Below are positions 8,364-16,542 of a stretch of DNA of 64,000 nt, one piece after another. This stretch comes from Amycolatopsis decaplanina DSM 44594 (GTDB taxonomy: Bacteria; Actinomycetota; Actinomycetes; Mycobacteriales; Pseudonocardiaceae): positions 186,001 through 250,000 of the forward strand of contig NZ_AOHO01000028.1 of assembly GCF_000342005.1 (NCBI RefSeq), given 5' to 3'. The notes under the pieces are model-generated. The model was not told the DNA's origin. It ran no database searches and saw only the letters and a list, made by a program, of their open reading frames with translations. The position numbers and the translations under genes are program-made. The stretch's first letter is position 1. Every line of letters starts with the position of its first letter.

Positions 8364-9368
8364 ATGACGCGTCGTCTTGCCGAAGTCGCCCGCAAGGTCG
8401 GGGTCAGTGAAGCCACGGTCAGCCGGGTCCTCAACGGCCGGTCCGGGGTCTCCGCGAGCACCCGGGCCGCCGTCCTCACCGCGCTGGACGTGATGGGCTA
8501 CGAACGGCCGACCCAGCTGCGCGGCGACCGCGCCCGCCTGGTCGGACTGGTCCTTCCCGAACTGCAGAACCCCATCTTCCCCGCGCTCGCCGAGATCATG
8601 GGCAACGCCCTCGCCCAACAGGGTTTCACCCCCGTGCTGTGCACCCGCACCGCGGGCGGCGTCTCCGAAGCCGAGTACGTCGAACTGCTTCTGCAGCAGC
8701 AGGTTTCCGGCGTCGTGTTCGCCGGCGGGCTGTACGCCCAAGCCGACGCGGTGCACTCCCATTACCACCACCTCGCCGAGCGCCGGCTGCCGACGGTGCT
8801 GATCAACGCCGCCGTCGACCACCTCGGGCTGCCGCAGATCTCGTGCGACGACGCGGTCGCCGTCGAGCAGGTCGTCGGGCACCTGAGCTCACTCGGGCAC
8901 GAGAAGATCGGGCTCGTCCTCGGCCCGACCGACCACGTGCCGTCCCAGCGCAAACTCGAGGCATTCCGCGCCTACGCGGGGAAACTCGGGCTCCCGGTAC
9001 TGGACGAACTCGTCGAACACGGCATGTTCTCCATCGAAGGCGGACACGCGGCCGCGGCGCGGCTGTACCCACGCGGCGCGACGGCCGTCCTGTGCGCGAG
9101 CGACCTGCTGGCCTTGGGCGCGATCCGCGCGGCCCGGCGACAGGGACTGTCGGTTCCCGAAGACATCTCGGTGGTCGGCTACGACGATTCGGCCCTGATG
9201 AACTGCACCGACCCGCCGCTCACCACGACCCGCCAGCCGATCGAGGCGATGGGCCGCGCCGTGGTGGAACTACTGGTCAAGCGCATAAACGGCGGCGAGG
9301 TGGCGGCCGAGGAACTGTTGTTCGCGCCCGAACTCGTCGTGCGGGGCTCGACCGCCCGCCGCAACTAG
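8364..9368 (+). CDS. LacI-family regulator of alpha-glucoside genes
   Basis: A 334-residue LacI protein. The DNA-binding head is at residues 1-50 (RLAEVARKVGVSEATVSRVLNG), followed by a hinge and the periplasmic-binding-protein fold (LVGLVLPELQNPIF, ISVVGYDDSALMNCTDPPLTT, MGRAVVELL). It directly precedes the binding protein, permease and glucosidase genes, as AglR/MalR-type repressors do. A TAATGT -10 (8351-8356) ends 7 bases before the ATG, so the start is probably leaderless. The element TTGCGGTAAT (8345-8354) is shared with the promoter of the binding-protein gene and may be the operator. Confidence 0.88.
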   Translation: MTRRLAEVARKVGVSEATVSRVLNGRSGVSASTRAAVLTALDVMGYERPTQLRGDRARLVGLVLPELQNPIFPALAEIMGNALAQQGFTPVLCTRTAGGVSEAEYVELLLQQQVSGVVFAGGLYAQADAVHSHYHHLAERRLPTVLINAAVDHLGLPQISCDDAVAVEQVVGHLSSLGHEKIGLVLGPTDHVPSQRKLEAFRAYAGKLGLPVLDELVEHGMFSIEGGHAAAARLYPRGATAVLCASDLLALGAIRAARRQGLSVPEDISVVGYDDSALMNCTDPPLTTTRQPIEAMGRAVVELLVKRINGGEVAAEELLFAPELVVRGSTARRN

Positions 9369-9426
9369 TCACCTACTTGCGGGGTCGCCAGGAGCTGTCG
9401 ATAAGTTGCAGGTTCTCATCCAGTTA

Positions 9427-9456
9427 TTGCGTTAATCCGGGGCGCCACTTTAGAGT
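9427..9456 (+). promoter_or_regulatory. Promoter and likely LacI site before the sugar importer
   Basis: A -35 TTGCGT (9427-9432) and -10 TAGAGT (9451-9456) are separated by 18 bases. The -35 lies within TTGCGTTAAT, which matches TTGCGGTAAT at 8345-8354 before the LacI gene. Repression of both by the adjacent LacI protein is inferred from the shared element. Confidence 0.45.
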
Positions 9457-9504
9457 GACCGCAATCACGTGACAGCCGTCGCGATCCCGAGATGAGGCTT
9501 GAAG

Positions 9505-10884
9505 ATGAGCAGCACTTGGTCCTCTGCCGCGCGCCGCCGGATTTTCTGCCTGCTTCTGGCGGGCGGACTCACACTGGGAGTGGCCGCCTGCGGTTCCGGC
9601 TCCGGTGACAGCACCGGAGCCGGGGGCAAGGTCAAGGTCTCCGTCACCGGCCAGCCCCCGACCAGCCAGCCGTTCGAGCGCGGCGTGTTCGACGCCGACG
9701 TCAAGGAGTTCGAGGAGACCCACCCGGACATCGACATCGAACCGCACGAAGGGTTCATGGACCCGAAGACGTTCTCCGCCAAGCTCGCCGGCGGGCAGCT
9801 CGAAGACGTCTACTACGTCTACTTCACCGACCCGGCCCAGATCATCGCGCGCCGTCAGGCCGCCGACATCACCGAAGCGGCCAAGGGCCTGAAGAACTTC
9901 GGCGACATCAAGCCGGAATTACTGGACAACTTCCGGGATGCCGACGGCAAGCTCTACGGCCTGCCGACGATGAACTACAGCATGGGCCTGCTCTACAGCC
10001 GCCCGCTGTTCCAGAAGGCCGGGCTGGACCCGAACAAACCGCCGCGGACCTGGGACGAGGTCCGCGAAGCCGCGAAGAAGATCGCCGCGCTGGGCAACGG
10101 CATCGTCGGATACGCCGACTACAGCAAGAACAACCAGGGCGGCTGGCACCTGACCGGCTGGCTCTACTCCATGGGCAGCGAAGTCGCCCGCAAGGACGGC
10201 GACAAGTGGGTCGCGGCGTTCGACAACGACAAGGCGAAGGCCACCCTGAGCCGGCTGCGCGCCATGCGGTGGGACGACGACACCATGGGCAGCAAGCAGT
10301 TGCTCGAAGCGCAGGACGTCCAGCGCATGATGGGCGCGGGCCGGCTCGGAATGTACATGGCGGCCCCGGACAACGTCCCGGTGCTGGTCAAGCAGTTCAA
10401 CGGCAAGTACGAGGACTACGGCGTCGCCGGGATGCCGGGCGGGCAGGGCACGCTGCTGGGCGGCGAGGGCTACATGGTCAACCCAAAGGCTTCGCCGGAG
10501 AAGATCAAGGCCGGCCTCGAATGGGTCCGCTGGAAGTACCTCAACCCGGAGCGATTCGAGAAGCACGTCCAACAGTACGTCGACGGCAAGCAGCCGGTCG
10601 GACTGCCCGCCGAGCCGACGCCGGACGTCTGGCAAGGCGCCGTCCGTGACCGGCAGCTCGCGATCAAGGCCAAGCACGCCAACGTCCCCGCGGAGAACTT
10701 TCAGTCCTATGTGGACACGATGTCCCGGATCAAGGGCAGCATCGAACCACCGAGCGCGCAGCAGGTCTACGCCATTCTCGACAGTGTGATGCAAGCGGTG
10801 CTCACCGATCGGAACGCGAATATCGACCAGCAGCTGTCCTCGGCCGAGTCGAAGGTCAACAGTGTCCTCGCCCAGGTCAAGTAG
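9505..10884 (+). CDS. Sugar ABC transporter solute-binding lipoprotein
   Basis: A 459-residue cluster-B solute-binding protein with a lipoprotein signal: basic N-terminus, hydrophobic core and lipobox VAAC with the modified cysteine at residue 29. The sequence DVKEFEETHPDIDIE and the downstream open-closed domain pattern match MalE/UgpB-type proteins. It would be tethered outside the membrane and deliver an oligosaccharide to the two permeases that follow. The ATG at 9505 has GAGG 8 bases upstream; a TTG six bases earlier is less likely. The substrate, probably alpha-glucosides, is inferred from the GH13 enzyme at the end of the operon. Confidence 0.9.
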   Translation: MSSTWSSAARRRIFCLLLAGGLTLGVAACGSGSGDSTGAGGKVKVSVTGQPPTSQPFERGVFDADVKEFEETHPDIDIEPHEGFMDPKTFSAKLAGGQLEDVYYVYFTDPAQIIARRQAADITEAAKGLKNFGDIKPELLDNFRDADGKLYGLPTMNYSMGLLYSRPLFQKAGLDPNKPPRTWDEVREAAKKIAALGNGIVGYADYSKNNQGGWHLTGWLYSMGSEVARKDGDKWVAAFDNDKAKATLSRLRAMRWDDDTMGSKQLLEAQDVQRMMGAGRLGMYMAAPDNVPVLVKQFNGKYEDYGVAGMPGGQGTLLGGEGYMVNPKASPEKIKAGLEWVRWKYLNPERFEKHVQQYVDGKQPVGLPAEPTPDVWQGAVRDRQLAIKAKHANVPAENFQSYVDTMSRIKGSIEPPSAQQVYAILDSVMQAVLTDRNANIDQQLSSAESKVNSVLAQVK

Positions 10885-11836
10885 CGTCCTCGACTGGCCC
10901 GCGACAGCCTCGTCTCGGGCCGGTCGCCCAGTCGCGTCCCCGGCCGAACGCCGCCGGGCCCGGTTACGCCGCGAAATCAAGGAGAACCTCACCGCGTACG
11001 GCCTGCTGTGCGCCGCGCTCGTGGTGTTCGCGCTGTTCTCCTGGTACCCGATCGTGCGCGGGCTGCTGCTGAGCTTCCAGCAGGTCGATTTCGTCAACCC
11101 TCCGACGTGGGTCGGGTTCGACAACTTCACCCGCCTGTTCGAAGACCCGCTGTTCGGCGTCGCCTGGCGCAACACGTTGTCGTTCACCGGGCTCGCCCTG
11201 GTCTTCGGGTTCGTGGTGCCCTTCCTGACCGCGGTGCTGCTCAACGAACTGCGGCACGCCAAGGCGTTCTTCCGGCTCGCGGTGTACCTGCCGGTGATGC
11301 TGCCGCCGGTGGTCACCGCCCTGATGTGGAAGTGGTTCTACGATCCGGGCGCCGGGCTGTTCAACTCCGCGCTGGGCGCCGTCGGCCTGCCCGGCGGCCA
11401 ATGGCTCGACTCGAGCGACACGTCGATGCTGTCGCTGGTGTTCGTCTCCACGTGGGCGAACATGGGCAGCACCACGCTGATCTACCTCGCCGCGCTCGGC
11501 ACCATCCCCGGCGAACTCTATGAAGCCGCGGAGCTCGACGGCGCGGGACTGTGGAAACGCCTGATCCACGTCACGCTGCCGCAGACCAGGTTCGTCCTGC
11601 TGGTGCTCCTGCTGTTGCAGGTCGTCGCGACCATGCAGGTGTTCACCGAGCCGTACGTGATGACCGGCGGCGGGCCGGACGACTCCACCGTCACCGTGCT
11701 CCTGCTGCTGTACCGCTACGCCTTCGTCTACAACGACTTCGGCTCGGCCAGCGCGTTGAGCCTGCTGCTGTTCGTCGCGCTCGGGGTGTTTTCCGCGTTG
11801 TACGTGCGCCTGACCCGGAAGGCGGATCGGTCATGA
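10862..11836 (+). CDS. Sugar ABC transporter permease (MalF type)
   Basis: A 324-residue inner-membrane permease with about six helices and the EAA loop EAAELDGAGLWKRLIHVTLPQ near residue 220 that docks the ATPase. The GTG start overlaps the end of the binding-protein gene by 23 bases, which fits translational coupling; a later start cannot be excluded because the first 30 residues are not conserved in type. Its stop overlaps the next permease by 4 bases (ATGA). No ATP-binding subunit is encoded nearby. Confidence 0.88.
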   Translation: MSSPRSSSVLDWPATASSRAGRPVASPAERRRARLRREIKENLTAYGLLCAALVVFALFSWYPIVRGLLLSFQQVDFVNPPTWVGFDNFTRLFEDPLFGVAWRNTLSFTGLALVFGFVVPFLTAVLLNELRHAKAFFRLAVYLPVMLPPVVTALMWKWFYDPGAGLFNSALGAVGLPGGQWLDSSDTSMLSLVFVSTWANMGSTTLIYLAALGTIPGELYEAAELDGAGLWKRLIHVTLPQTRFVLLVLLLLQVVATMQVFTEPYVMTGGGPDDSTVTVLLLLYRYAFVYNDFGSASALSLLLFVALGVFSALYVRLTRKADRS

Positions 11837-12702
11837 GGACACTCGTCTCCCCCAGCACGCTCCGCGGCCCCGGCGGGAAGATCGGGTACGCCGTGATCTT
11901 CGGCTGCACCCTGCTCCTGTTCGTCATCGCGTTCCTGTTCCCGCTGTACTGGGCGGTGACCGGCGCGATGAAGTCACCGCAGGAGCTGGCGCGGACACCG
12001 GCGACGTTCATTCCGAACGAGTGGCGTCCGGAGACCTTCGCCGACGCGTGGGACCAGCTGAGCCTCGGCAAGTACTTCCTCAACACCGTCATCGTCGCCG
12101 GTGGCGCCTGGCTGGCGCAGCTGGCCATCGACGTCCCCGCGGCGTTCGCGTTGTCGAAACTGCGGCCGAAATTCGGCAACGTCGTGCTCGGGCTGATGCT
12201 CGCGACGCTGATGCTCCCGGCCGCGGCGCTGCTGGTGCCGACCTACGTGACGATCACCGACCTGCCGCTGCTGAACATCAACCTGATCAATTCACCGGCG
12301 GCCGTCTGGTTGCCGGCCGCCGCGAACGCGTTCAACATCTACCTGCTGAAACGGTTCTTCGACCAGGTCCCCGACGAGCTGATAGAGGCCGCCCGGCTCG
12401 ACGGCGCGGGGCCGGTGCGCACGCTGTGGCGCATCATCCTGCCGATCTCCCGGCCGATCCTGGCCGTGGTCTCGATCCTCGCGGTGGTGACCGCGTGGAA
12501 GGACTTCATCTGGCCGCTACTGGTGTTCCCGGACACCGAAAAGCAGACCCTGTCGGTGATGCTGCAGCGAGTGGCCATCGACATGCCACTGAACGTGCTC
12601 GTCGCCGGCATGGTGCTGGCCAGTCTGCCGATGGTGGCACTGTTCCTGGCGTTCCAGCGGCACATCCTCGCCGGGCTCACCGCCGGCAGCCTCAAAGGTT
12701 GA
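11833..12702 (+). CDS. Sugar ABC transporter permease (MalG type)
   Basis: A 289-residue permease with six predicted helices and the EAA motif EAARLDGAGPVRTLWRIILP near residue 195. The ending LAGLTAGSLKG is typical of MalG-like subunits. It overlaps the preceding gene by ATGA and is followed after 48 bases by the GH13 gene. It forms the heterodimeric channel with the upstream permease. As for other actinobacterial sugar importers, energy would come from a shared MsiK-like ATPase elsewhere (family knowledge). Confidence 0.9.
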   Translation: MRTLVSPSTLRGPGGKIGYAVIFGCTLLLFVIAFLFPLYWAVTGAMKSPQELARTPATFIPNEWRPETFADAWDQLSLGKYFLNTVIVAGGAWLAQLAIDVPAAFALSKLRPKFGNVVLGLMLATLMLPAAALLVPTYVTITDLPLLNINLINSPAAVWLPAAANAFNIYLLKRFFDQVPDELIEAARLDGAGPVRTLWRIILPISRPILAVVSILAVVTAWKDFIWPLLVFPDTEKQTLSVMLQRVAIDMPLNVLVAGMVLASLPMVALFLAFQRHILAGLTAGSLKG

Positions 12703-12750
12703 TTCTCGCCGCATACGGGGTATCCACGAACAATCGAGGAGGGCGTTTCC

Positions 12751-14349
12751 GTGACCGCATCAGGGCAGTCCGCCGCTTGGTGGCGGAGCGCGGCGATCTA
12801 CCAGGTCTACCTCCGCAGTTTCGCGGACGGGAACGGCGACGGTGTCGGCGATCTCGCCGGGGTCCGCGCACGGCTGGACTACCTGGCCGAACTGGGGATC
12901 GACGCGATCTGGTTCACCCCGTGGTATCCGTCGCCGATGGACGACGGCGGCTACGACGTCGCCGACTTCCGGGAAATCGACCCGCTCTTCGGCACTCTCG
13001 CCGAAGCGGAGGACCTGATCGCCGCGGCCCACGCCAAGGGGATCCGCGTGATCATCGACATCGTGCCGAACCACTGCTCCGACGAGCACCGCTGGTTCAA
13101 GGAGGCTCTCGCGGCGGAGCCGGGATCACCGGAGCGGCGACGGTTCTGGTTCCGGCCGGGGCGCGGACCCGACGGCTCCGAGCCGCCGAACAACTGGAAG
13201 TCGCGCTTCGGCGGATCCGCGTGGACGCGGGTCCCGGACGGCGAGTGGTACCTGCACCTGTACAGCTCGCGCCAGCCGGACTTCAACTGGGACAACCAGG
13301 ACATCCGCGCCGATTTCGAGGATGTGCTGCGGTTCTGGTTCGACCGCGGGGTCGACGGTTTCCGCATCGACGTCGCCGACGGCCTGGTGAAGGACCCGCG
13401 GCTGCCCGACGTCGATCCCGGCGACGAGACGCCGTTCTCCGATCAGGAGGGACTGCACGAGATCTACCGGTCGTGGCGCAAGATCGCCGACAGCTACCCG
13501 GGTGACCGGGTGCTGGTCGGCGAGATGTGGCTGCCGGACATGTCGCGTGCCGCGCGGTACCTCCGCCGCGATGAACTGCACGCGGCGTTCAACTTCGATT
13601 TCCTGGTGTGCCCGTGGGATTCCGCGCGATTCCGGGACGTCATCGAGCGGGCGCTGGCGGCGCACGAAGAGGTCGGCGCGCCCGCGGCCTGGGTGCTGTC
13701 GAACCACGACGTCACCCGGCACGTGACCCGGTACGGACGTGAGGGCGACACCGGTTTCGCGTTCGCCGACCGGCTGCACGGCACCCCGGTGGACCGCGAG
13801 CTCGGGACCCGCCGGGCGCGGGCGGCGGCGTTGCTGACCATGGCGCTGCCCGGCGGTTTGTATGTCTACCAAGGGGAAGAGCTCGGGCTCTGGGAGATCG
13901 AGGACATCCCCGGCGAACTCCGTCAGGATCCGGTGTGGACCCGCACGAACGGCGCCGACCCCGGTCGTGACGGCTGCCGTGTGCCGCTCCCCTGGTCCGG
14001 CGACGCGCCACCGTTCGGCTTCGGCACCGGCGGGACGTGGCTGCCCCAGCCCGCGGAATGGCGCTCCAGCACGGCGAAGGCACAGGCGGCCGAACCTGCG
14101 TCGATGCTCCGGCTCTACCGCGCCGGTCTGCGCCTGCGGGACGAACTTCCCGCACTCGGGCCCGGTGATCTGGAGTGGCTGGAGCTGGGCGACGGAGTGC
14201 TCGCGTTCACCCGGGAGCCGGGATTCACCTTCGTGCTGAACTTCTCGGCCGAGCCGGTGCCGCTGCCGCCGCATCGCGAAGTGCTCATGGCCAGTGGCAC
14301 CGTCGAAGGTGAACTCCCGACGGACACCGCGGTGTGGCTGCTCGCCTGA
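12751..14349 (+). CDS. GH13 alpha-glucosidase
   Basis: A 532-residue cytoplasmic glycoside hydrolase family 13 enzyme. It has no signal peptide and starts with WWRSAAIYQVYLRSFADGNG, characteristic of alpha-glucosidase/oligo-1,6-glucosidase members. The catalytic residues are Asp207 (GFRIDVAD), Glu258 (LVGEMW) and Asp320 (SNHD). DIVPNHCSDEHRWF is conserved region I, and QPDFNWDNQDIR fits the same subgroup. A GAGGAGGG site lies 8 bases before the GTG. It would hydrolyse alpha-glucosides imported by the preceding transporter. The stop directly abuts the convergent SARP gene. Confidence 0.9.
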   Translation: MTASGQSAAWWRSAAIYQVYLRSFADGNGDGVGDLAGVRARLDYLAELGIDAIWFTPWYPSPMDDGGYDVADFREIDPLFGTLAEAEDLIAAAHAKGIRVIIDIVPNHCSDEHRWFKEALAAEPGSPERRRFWFRPGRGPDGSEPPNNWKSRFGGSAWTRVPDGEWYLHLYSSRQPDFNWDNQDIRADFEDVLRFWFDRGVDGFRIDVADGLVKDPRLPDVDPGDETPFSDQEGLHEIYRSWRKIADSYPGDRVLVGEMWLPDMSRAARYLRRDELHAAFNFDFLVCPWDSARFRDVIERALAAHEEVGAPAAWVLSNHDVTRHVTRYGREGDTGFAFADRLHGTPVDRELGTRRARAAALLTMALPGGLYVYQGEELGLWEIEDIPGELRQDPVWTRTNGADPGRDGCRVPLPWSGDAPPFGFGTGGTWLPQPAEWRSSTAKAQAAEPASMLRLYRAGLRLRDELPALGPGDLEWLELGDGVLAFTREPGFTFVLNFSAEPVPLPPHREVLMASGTVEGELPTDTAVWLLA

Positions 14350-15915
14350 TCAGCGACCGGTCGTGACCCGGCTGATCCGGCCGCGCATCCGTGCGCGGCC
14401 TGCCGGGTCACGCCAGGCGAGGTGCCTGTCGAGCACCTCGCGGAGCACACCGCCGAGGACGAGGCCGTGGGTGACGGTCTCGACGCAGGGGTGGTCGCGG
14501 AGCCAGTCGAACAGCTCCGACGACCGCCCTCCCGGCAGGACGGACCGGAGGAGGTCTTCGGTGGTGTGGTCCGCTTGCGCGCACACGTACAACGCCCACC
14601 GGTGCCTCTCCGTCGGCGGATCACCGGCCAGATGGGCGTAAACGGTGTCCACCACGTAGCGCGCCGCATCCACCCGAGGCGACCTGCTGACCTCGGCGGC
14701 CAGGGAAAGCGCGAACGGGTTGCCCGCCGCGAAGTCCACAATGGACCTCCGGAGGCCGGGGTCCACACCCCGTGCCTCGAGCAGCGCCGCGGACTCGGTC
14801 TCGCTCAGGGCTTCGAGCTTCCGGATCCTGATCCTCCCGGACCACGCCGGATCGACCAGCAGTGTGGGGTCCGGACCGCTCCGGCCCGCGATCACGACCG
14901 TGGCGTCTTCGGAAAAGCGACGGAAAACACCCGCTGGACAGTCGAGCCCGTCGAACAACCGTACGGGCTTGCCCATGGCCGCCGCGTCCTCGGCGAATTT
15001 CCGCAGCAGGGTCGACTTCCCGATGCCGGGGGCACCGGTGAGGAACAGCACCTCGACGCCTTTGGCCGGGTCTCTCGCGAGCAGCCGCCGGAATTCCGCG
15101 CGTTCGCGCTCGCGTCCGACGAACAGCGGGTCGGATTCACGGAGCGATGGCGCTTGGTCGTCTTCGGCGCGAAGCACCTTTTCGTGCAGTGCCCGCAGTT
15201 TCGGCCCCGGCCGGACCCCGAGTTCTTCGGCGAACAGGTCGTGGATCGTCCGGTAGAGTTCGAGCGCCTCGGCCCGGCGGCCGCCGCGATGGAGGGCGAG
15301 GAGATAGATCTCGTACAGCGGCTCTTCGAGGCGGTTCCGCTCGATCAGCACGGGCACCTCGGCCATCACCTCGTCGTGTTCCCCGAGTTCCAGGCGTAGC
15401 CGGAGCAGCTCTTGGGTGGCGGTCAGTTTCAGCCGCTCCAGACGCGTGCGCTCGTGTTCGGCCGCTTCGCCGGGGACGCCGGCCAGCGCCGTTCCGGTCC
15501 AGAGACCGAGCGCCCGCTCCAGCAGCTTCGCCGCCGTCTCCACGGTGTGAGCCTGACGCGCGCGCTCGATCAACCCGGCGAATTCGACCGCGTCCACCTC
15601 GAAGCGATCCGGGTCCAGCCGGTAGCCGCCGGACCGCGAGACGATCGCCGATCCCAATCCCTGCAAGGAGAGCAGTCGCCGGAGGCGGGAGATGTAGGTC
15701 CGGATGACGGCCTCGCCGGTCGCGGGTGCCCGCTCGCCCCAGAGCCCGTCGATCAGCTCGCCGGTCCGGACGAAACTGCCCGCGTTGGCCAGCAACAGCA
15801 TCAGAACCGCCTGCTGCTGCGGTGAGCCGAGGTCCAGCCGGGTTCCACCGCTGGTGAAACCGGGCGGGCCGAGCACGGTGAAGCGATACCGGACTTCCTG
15901 CGGCAGGTGGGACAT
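14350..15915 (-). CDS. SARP/AfsR-type transcriptional activator
   Basis: A 521-residue regulator. An OmpR-like winged helix (residues 10-100; RTGELIDGLWGERAPATGEAVIRTYISRLRR) is followed by a bacterial transcriptional activation domain (about 105-250) and an AAA/NB-ARC-like ATPase with Walker A GAPGIGKS near residue 290. It is shorter than AfsR, lacking the TPR region. The ATG at 15915 follows a TACCTT -10 by 7 bases, so it is probably leaderless. Its promoter carries a GACGTAC-N6-GACGTC element that also precedes the divergent OsmC gene and the distant DUF6130 gene, so it may regulate itself and these two. Direct repeats are typical of SARP targets. Confidence 0.87.
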   Translation of the reverse strand: MSHLPQEVRYRFTVLGPPGFTSGGTRLDLGSPQQQAVLMLLLANAGSFVRTGELIDGLWGERAPATGEAVIRTYISRLRRLLSLQGLGSAIVSRSGGYRLDPDRFEVDAVEFAGLIERARQAHTVETAAKLLERALGLWTGTALAGVPGEAAEHERTRLERLKLTATQELLRLRLELGEHDEVMAEVPVLIERNRLEEPLYEIYLLALHRGGRRAEALELYRTIHDLFAEELGVRPGPKLRALHEKVLRAEDDQAPSLRESDPLFVGRERERAEFRRLLARDPAKGVEVLFLTGAPGIGKSTLLRKFAEDAAAMGKPVRLFDGLDCPAGVFRRFSEDATVVIAGRSGPDPTLLVDPAWSGRIRIRKLEALSETESAALLEARGVDPGLRRSIVDFAAGNPFALSLAAEVSRSPRVDAARYVVDTVYAHLAGDPPTERHRWALYVCAQADHTTEDLLRSVLPGGRSSELFDWLRDHPCVETVTHGLVLGGVLREVLDRHLAWRDPAGRARMRGRISRVTTGR

Positions 15916-15950
15916 GAACCGAAAGGTAGGCGAGCCCGGGCGGCGGCCGC

Positions 15951-15980
15951 GACCGTCGGACGACGTCGTCGGCGTACGTC
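15951..15980 (-). promoter_or_regulatory. SARP-type site in the SARP promoter
   Basis: Read on the minus strand, GACGTAC (15980-15974), six bases, GACGTC (15967-15962), then GTCCGACGGTC (15961-15951). The second GACGTC begins exactly 39 bases before the -10 TACCTT (15928-15923). The same arrangement and spacing occur before the OsmC and DUF6130 genes. Confidence 0.65.
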
Positions 15981-15990
15981 GTCCGCCCAT

Positions 15991-16021
15991 GACGTACAGG
16001 AATGACGTCGTGCGACGGTCG
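15991..16021 (+). promoter_or_regulatory. SARP-type site in the OsmC-like promoter
   Basis: GACGTAC (15991-15997), six bases, GACGTC (16004-16009), then GTGCGACGGTCG (16010-16021). The second GACGTC begins 39 bases before the -10 TACGGT (16043-16048), which itself ends 6 bases before the ATG. This matches the sites at 15951-15980 and 24458-24487. Confidence 0.65.
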
Positions 16022-16054
16022 CCGCGGTCACGGCCGGATTCCTACGGTTGCGGC

Positions 16055-16486
16055 ATGTCTGAAACCACGTACACCGCCGTCGCCACTTCGACCGCGGAAG
16101 GCCGCAACGGCGGCCGGGCGACCTCCGACGACGGCGTGCTCGACGTCGGCCTCGCCGTCCCGAAGGCCTTCGGCGGTTCCGGCGACGGCACGAACCCCGA
16201 GCAACTGTTCGCCGCGGGCTGGGCGTCCTGCTTCGTCGGTGCCGTCCGTCGCGTCGCCGGCGCCAAGAAGGTGAAGCTGGACGACCTGGCGGTCGTCGCC
16301 GAGGTGACGCTGCACCACGACACCGGCGCGGGCGAGTTCCACCTGAGCGCCGCGTTGCACCTGGAGGCCACCGGCATCGACCAGGCCACCGCCGACGAAC
16401 TGGTCCAGGGCGCCCATCAGGTGTGCCCGTACTCCAAGGCGACTCGGGGGAATGTGGAAGTCACGTTGGCCGCGACAGTCGCGTGA
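16055..16486 (+). CDS. OsmC/Ohr-family peroxiredoxin
   Basis: A 143-residue OsmC-family protein that would reduce organic hydroperoxides in the cytoplasm. It has the two redox cysteines in the expected contexts: the first in NPEQLFAAGWASCF near residue 57 and the second in HQVCPYSKATRGN near residue 128, the last being an Ohr-like C-terminal signature. Length is normal. A TACGGT -10 lies 6 bases before the ATG, so translation is probably leaderless. It is divergent from the SARP gene and shares with it the GACGTAC-N6-GACGTC promoter motif, so SARP control is likely (inference). Confidence 0.88.
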   Translation: MSETTYTAVATSTAEGRNGGRATSDDGVLDVGLAVPKAFGGSGDGTNPEQLFAAGWASCFVGAVRRVAGAKKVKLDDLAVVAEVTLHHDTGAGEFHLSAALHLEATGIDQATADELVQGAHQVCPYSKATRGNVEVTLAATVA

Positions 16487-16496
16487 GGTCTCGCGG

Positions 16497-16542
16497 CTCG
16501 TGAGTGGTAAGGACGGTTCTAACCGTCTTTACCACTCACGAG
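16497..16542. repeat. Dispersed palindrome, copy 1
   Basis: Arms of 22 bases (16497-16518 and 16521-16542) pair with a single mismatch around a 2-base loop; the core is GTGAGTGGTAAGGACGGTT. It lies between the convergent OsmC and LAL genes and can act as a bidirectional terminator. Its right arm contains the stop codon and last codons of the LAL gene. The same family occurs at 26271-26591 and 42858-42905. Confidence 0.8.

Noticed and set aside
15958..16011. Four GACGT units as replication iterons
   Set aside because: They resolve into two oppositely directed copies of the same promoter motif, each at fixed distance from a -10 box; no rep gene is near.
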